From Planctomycetaceae bacterium (GTDB taxonomy: Bacteria; Planctomycetota; Planctomycetia; Pirellulales; Pirellulaceae), in NCBI GenBank assembly GCA_002709045.1, contig PAPJ01000065.1, positions 62,001 through 126,000 of the forward strand: DNA of 64,000 nucleotides, read 5' to 3'. Every line of letters starts with the position of its first letter. The first letter of the stretch is position 1. The notes beneath the pieces were generated by a model. It was not told the origin of the DNA and did no database searches. It worked only from the letters and a program-made list of their open reading frames with translations. Of the stretch, positions 60,011 to 64,000 are shown piece after piece. Both the position numbers and the translations under genes were made by a program.

Positions 60011-61900
60011 ATGAGAGAACCAAATCTATTGTCCCCCACTATTGAGCGTCGTCATGACCTTGATGCGCTGCGCGCTATCGCCATGCTTCTGGGGATTGTG
60101 TTACATGGCCTGATGCCTTTTATCGGTCTCCCTGAGTTTATGTTCCCGCTACAGGATGTCTCTCAAATGCCTGTTCTGGGGATGCTTCTCACCGGCATCC
60201 ACGGTTTTCGTATGCCACTCTTTTTTTTGATTAGTGGTTATTTCACGACAATGCTATGGCGACGACGCGGACTGAATGCTCTCATTAAACACCGATTTAA
60301 GAGAATCTTACTTCCCCTTCTGCTGGGGATGCTAACGATCATTCCAATCACGAATTTTGTCTATTCACTCCCATACTGGACTGCGGACCTGTCAGCCGGA
60401 TTCCCCAATAAACCCGAACAACAAATTACCCTCGTACAAAACAATGATTCACGGCGGCTCTTCTTCGCTATTGAGTCTCATGACGAAACGTCTCTGAGAA
60501 CGATCCTCGATGACGGCATTTCGCCGGACAGCCGGCACCGGCTGGGTTATACGGCACTTAATGCGACCGTCTATGCCAACGCGCCTGCTCTTACCAAACT
60601 ATTACTCGAATACGGCGCGGATCCCAATCTGGCTTCACTTGAAGGGGATCGAAATACACCTTTTCACGAAGCCGCTTTTTGGGGACAGTCTGATATTTTC
60701 AGGTTACTACTGGACGAGGGTGCTGACCTCTCGCTAACAAACACCAAAGGAGCCAGTGCGACATTACTGGCCACTGTGGACGTTAATTTAGCTCACGGCT
60801 TTGCACAGCTTATCGGGCTCAAGCTAAACATAGACCAGATTACTGGTGGTCGGAAAGAAGTTCTGTTGGCGATTAATCAGGCTCTTGAAAATAATCCAAA
60901 TGCCGTCACTCCCCGTCTTCAACCTAACAAACTCGAAGTAAAGCAATTGACCGGTGACTCATTTGCATCTCAGCAGGAAACGGAAGATGACATACTAACA
61001 ACGTTGATGTACATTCCTGTTTTTCATCACCTTTGGTTTCTCTGGTACCTCTGTTTTTTGATTGCAGGTTTTTCCCTTTGGGCTGTAGTTGCGGGCAAAT
61101 TCAAGGTCCGATTACCAAACTTACTGATCATGCCGCCGGTTTGCTTCCTCTGGCTATTACCTTTAACTTATTTTTTCCAGAGTCAGATGGGATTAGATTT
61201 TAAAGAGTCGTTCGGGCCAGACACGGCCACCGGTCTGATTCCGGTGCCCACGATACTCGGCTACTATGCGGTCTTTTTCTTTTACGGTGCCTGGTATTAC
61301 GACTGTGACGATAGCAAAGGGAATTTAGGTAAGTACTGGTGGTTCTCACTTCCTGTCGCTCAACTGATCATCCATCCACTAGGGCTGGAGTTTAGCAGCG
61401 GCAGTTTCGGGTTCCGTCAGGATCTGGCCAATCCGGAACACTATCGTTTGTTTTCCGTTTTTTCACAGGTGGCATATGCCTGGCTGATGACGACAGGTAG
61501 CCTCGGCCTCTTTCGACAATTTTTCAATAAAGAGAGTAAGCGGATGCGTTATGTTTCCGATTCATCTTACTGGCTCTATCTGGCACATATTCCAATCTTG
61601 TTCCTGTTACAGTACTCGATTTCGACAATCGAAATCTCTGCGTTGATCAAAATGCCTCTTTCCATCATTGTTTGTTCAGCGATCCTACTTCTTTCCTATG
61701 AATACTGTATTCGATATACAGCAGTCGGCACCTTGCTTAACGGTCCAAAAACACGCTCGGGCCGAACAACACAGCCAACGATGGCTGTTGAGCTAAACCA
61801 GTATACGCGTCAGTCTGAATCGCCCGTCGATCTTAGTGCCTTTAAGAAGGAACCGAATGAAGAACATCTCGACTCAGAACACAGGTCTCAGGATAGCTAA
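60011..61900 (+). CDS. Acyltransferase-3-like membrane protein with internal ankyrin repeats
   Basis: 'RRHDLDALRAIAMLLGIVLHGLMPF' and 'GFRMPLFFLISGYFTTMLWRRRGLNALIKHRFKRILLPLLLGM'; ankyrin-like 'YANAPALTKLLLEYGADPNLASLEGDRNTPFHEAAFWGQSDIFRLLLDEGADLSLTNTKG'; more TM segments after. Confidence 0.88.
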   Translation: MREPNLLSPTIERRHDLDALRAIAMLLGIVLHGLMPFIGLPEFMFPLQDVSQMPVLGMLLTGIHGFRMPLFFLISGYFTTMLWRRRGLNALIKHRFKRILLPLLLGMLTIIPITNFVYSLPYWTADLSAGFPNKPEQQITLVQNNDSRRLFFAIESHDETSLRTILDDGISPDSRHRLGYTALNATVYANAPALTKLLLEYGADPNLASLEGDRNTPFHEAAFWGQSDIFRLLLDEGADLSLTNTKGASATLLATVDVNLAHGFAQLIGLKLNIDQITGGRKEVLLAINQALENNPNAVTPRLQPNKLEVKQLTGDSFASQQETEDDILTTLMYIPVFHHLWFLWYLCFLIAGFSLWAVVAGKFKVRLPNLLIMPPVCFLWLLPLTYFFQSQMGLDFKESFGPDTATGLIPVPTILGYYAVFFFYGAWYYDCDDSKGNLGKYWWFSLPVAQLIIHPLGLEFSSGSFGFRQDLANPEHYRLFSVFSQVAYAWLMTTGSLGLFRQFFNKESKRMRYVSDSSYWLYLAHIPILFLLQYSISTIEISALIKMPLSIIVCSAILLLSYEYCIRYTAVGTLLNGPKTRSGRTTQPTMAVELNQYTRQSESPVDLSAFKKEPNEEHLDSEHRSQDS

Positions 61901-63396
61901 CGCTGATACACTTCACAGCGAGCCTCAAACACGACATCTTCGTCTAAAGGAAACATCGGCCGGGCGCAAACTGTATGCCCGAGACTTTTAAGATTGGCGC
62001 TGGTTGCTCCGGGTGCATCCACATCTAGATACAAGGATGCCCAGTCTTTATACATATGAGGTTCACAATGAGGGGATTTCATGACAACAGCATCGAAGCG
62101 ATCCGGTTCCTGACCATGAGCCCGAAAGAACGACCGATCAAACAGATGGCAGGCACGACTACTGACAACGACGGTAAACGCACCCACTTCCAACACCACG
62201 GTTGGTCCTGCGTGCCATAAGAGTTTGAATGTTTCACTCCGGAAATCGCCGTCGGAAATCATTCGCACTTTAGCAGTCACCTTCAGCGGCTGGTATCTGG
62301 CCGGATCAATTGTACCACCCAATTCCAGCTTAACCTCATTGCCGACACCGGCGTCTCGCGCCTGCTTAACCGCTGCTTCATCAACAATTGGAGCCAGTAA
62401 TCTACCTTGATAGCCTGACTGCATTAGCGCAGCAAGGATTGCATTGGAATCACCCGACGCTCCGCTACTGGTCGCATCTGCCGCATCGACCAGCACGACC
62501 GTACCTTCCCGATGAGACATGGTCTGCTGAACCGCATCATCAAGCGATGTTAGGGGAACCTGCATTCTCTCGCGATGCACCCAAAAAAGCTCCGCCATTT
62601 CGTTAGCATATTGTTCAGCCAACTCCTGATTTCCATCGAGAACCACGAGACTGTTAGTACATAATTCCGGAACATCTGTGAATGGATTCCCTATGAACAT
62701 GCCGGCCGATAGGCCCTCATCGCTTTGTTCGATTTTTTGTGCCAGCCGAATACATTCACCATAAATACCACTATCGGTAATAAGTTCATCACCACGTACT
62801 AGTGCTGGAACTTTAACGCGTACTGTGACCGGCTTGATATCTTCGCGTAACAACCGCAATAGCAGTCGTGCGGCACGTTCACCGGTTTGCAGCTGATCTA
62901 TATGTGGATAGGTATGATAGACAACAATCGCGTCACTATGCTCAAGCATGCGTTGCGTCATGATCCCGTGCAAGTCCATGGAAGTCACAATTGGAATATC
63001 TTCCCCAAGGATCTCTCTTGCCTTGCTCAGGATTGCCCCTTCCGGATCCAATTCATTAACAGCTGCCATCGCACCGTGCATACAAAAATATGCTCCGTCG
63101 ATCCCTCTGTCTCTGAGAGTCTCAAGCTCAGCAATTAATTCGACTGAAAGACGATCCCAGGACGCAGCACTGAACGTCCCCCCCGATGTAATCGCCTTGG
63201 CACTAATCGTCGGTATTAATTCAACATCGTCCTGAGCATCAAATATACCTAAGGCTCCGCCAATTTCGTTAATCCCCCCACGACTTTCCTCAAGCCAGGA
63301 CTCACCTAGTTTAATGACAAAGTCGTGATATTGTGTTTCAGCTGGATTGAACGAGGAGATTTCCTGCATCAATTCGAACATAGCGATCTGAGGCAT
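61897..63396 (-). CDS. M81 family metallopeptidase (MlrC/microcystinase C-like)
   Basis: 'MFELMQEISSFNPAETQYHDF', 'TSMDLHGIMTQRMLEHSDAIVVYHTYPHIDQLQTGERAARLLL', 'VLVDAADATSSGASGDSNAIL'. Confidence 0.92.
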   Translation of the reverse strand: MPQIAMFELMQEISSFNPAETQYHDFVIKLGESWLEESRGGINEIGGALGIFDAQDDVELIPTISAKAITSGGTFSAASWDRLSVELIAELETLRDRGIDGAYFCMHGAMAAVNELDPEGAILSKAREILGEDIPIVTSMDLHGIMTQRMLEHSDAIVVYHTYPHIDQLQTGERAARLLLRLLREDIKPVTVRVKVPALVRGDELITDSGIYGECIRLAQKIEQSDEGLSAGMFIGNPFTDVPELCTNSLVVLDGNQELAEQYANEMAELFWVHRERMQVPLTSLDDAVQQTMSHREGTVVLVDAADATSSGASGDSNAILAALMQSGYQGRLLAPIVDEAAVKQARDAGVGNEVKLELGGTIDPARYQPLKVTAKVRMISDGDFRSETFKLLWHAGPTVVLEVGAFTVVVSSRACHLFDRSFFRAHGQEPDRFDAVVMKSPHCEPHMYKDWASLYLDVDAPGATSANLKSLGHTVCARPMFPLDEDVVFEARCEVYQR

Positions 63397-63446
63397 GAAT
63401 TATTTCCTTCTTACATAACTAACGGCCTGCCTGGCATGGCAGTACG

Positions 63447-64000
63447 TTACACTTCGATCTGAGCCTGCTGCCCCAATTCCAATACCTGCGATGGAATACC
63501 CGAGACCAATCTCAATTCACCAATATCAAACAATGTGTTCATAATCGTGGAAATTAGATGCCCCGGGTGCAGTGGATTATCTGCCGGTTCTCCACCCTCT
63601 TTATCCGATCGCCCAATGACCGCACCCTGTTCAAATCCTGAACCGTAGAGAAACAATGGAGCCAGATTCGCCCAGTGATTCCTTCCTCCGTTCTTATTGA
63701 TCCGTGGAGTCCGTCCCATCTCGCCACAACAAATAAGCAGAATATCATCCTGCATGCCCCGCGACTCAATATCTTCTATAAAAGCGGACACCGCGTGGTC
63801 AAATGACCAGCCAATCGCCTTCATCCCGTCAATCAGGTTCAGATTGCCGGCATCAGCATGCATATCCCATACACCATCGTAACTGGCGTGGATCGTCACA
63901 AATCCACAACCTGCTTCACACAAACGTCTTGCCAAACAGAGCAACTTTCCAATAGAGCCTGCATTGGCACTATAGAATCCCGCTCTGCCTCGCTTGACCT
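63447..64000 (-). CDS. DUF1501 domain protein, 5' end cut by window edge
   Basis: 'CCGEMGRTPRINKNGGRNHWANLAPLFLYGSG'. Frame remains open past the listed TTG start at 63944 (...GFYSANAGSIGKLLCLARRLCEAG). Confidence 0.9.
   Translation of the reverse strand, partial: VKRGRAGFYSANAGSIGKLLCLARRLCEAGCGFVTIHASYDGVWDMHADAGNLNLIDGMKAIGWSFDHAVSAFIEDIESRGMQDDILLICCGEMGRTPRINKNGGRNHWANLAPLFLYGSGFEQGAVIGRSDKEGGEPADNPLHPGHLISTIMNTLFDIGELRLVSGIPSQVLELGQQAQIEV

Noticed and set aside
1-64000. CRISPR arrays, transposases/integrases, rRNA and tRNA genes
   Set aside because: Looked for by eye in intergenic gaps and the ORF list; none recognised. tRNAscan-SE or Infernal would be needed to exclude small RNAs.

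Overview
The window looks like a planctomycete chromosome segment. Most of it is metabolic: repeated DUF1549/DUF1553 (PSD1, c-type cytochrome-like) + DUF1501 gene pairs, two type I sulfatases, and genes for an oxidoreductase, amidohydrolase, SGNH hydrolase, polysaccharide deacetylase, class II aldolase, SMP-30-like protein and M81 peptidase. Both window ends cut through genes (a PSD1 gene on the left, a DUF1501 gene on the right). The best candidate for an undescribed system is a tightly overlapping four-gene minus-strand cassette at 4664-12284. Its transcription order is: Mre11/SbcD/YhaO-like metallophosphoesterase; 1163-aa Rad50/YhaN-like ATPase with a hydrophobic hairpin in its coiled-coil and a C-terminal extension; RecQ helicase fused to a phosphoribosyltransferase-like domain; and a divergent DprA/SLOG-like protein. 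Secondary candidates are a Ser/Thr kinase fused to a macro domain, next to an ECF sigma factor and ssb (16469-19357); an ARPP-1-like gene followed by a HEPN-like gene (26178-28101); an acyltransferase with ankyrin repeats inserted in its membrane domain (60011-61900); and an unannotated SPFH/slipin-like pseudogene (about 59598-59900). No rRNA, tRNA, CRISPR array or transposase was recognised. All family calls come from reading the translations; no database search was run.
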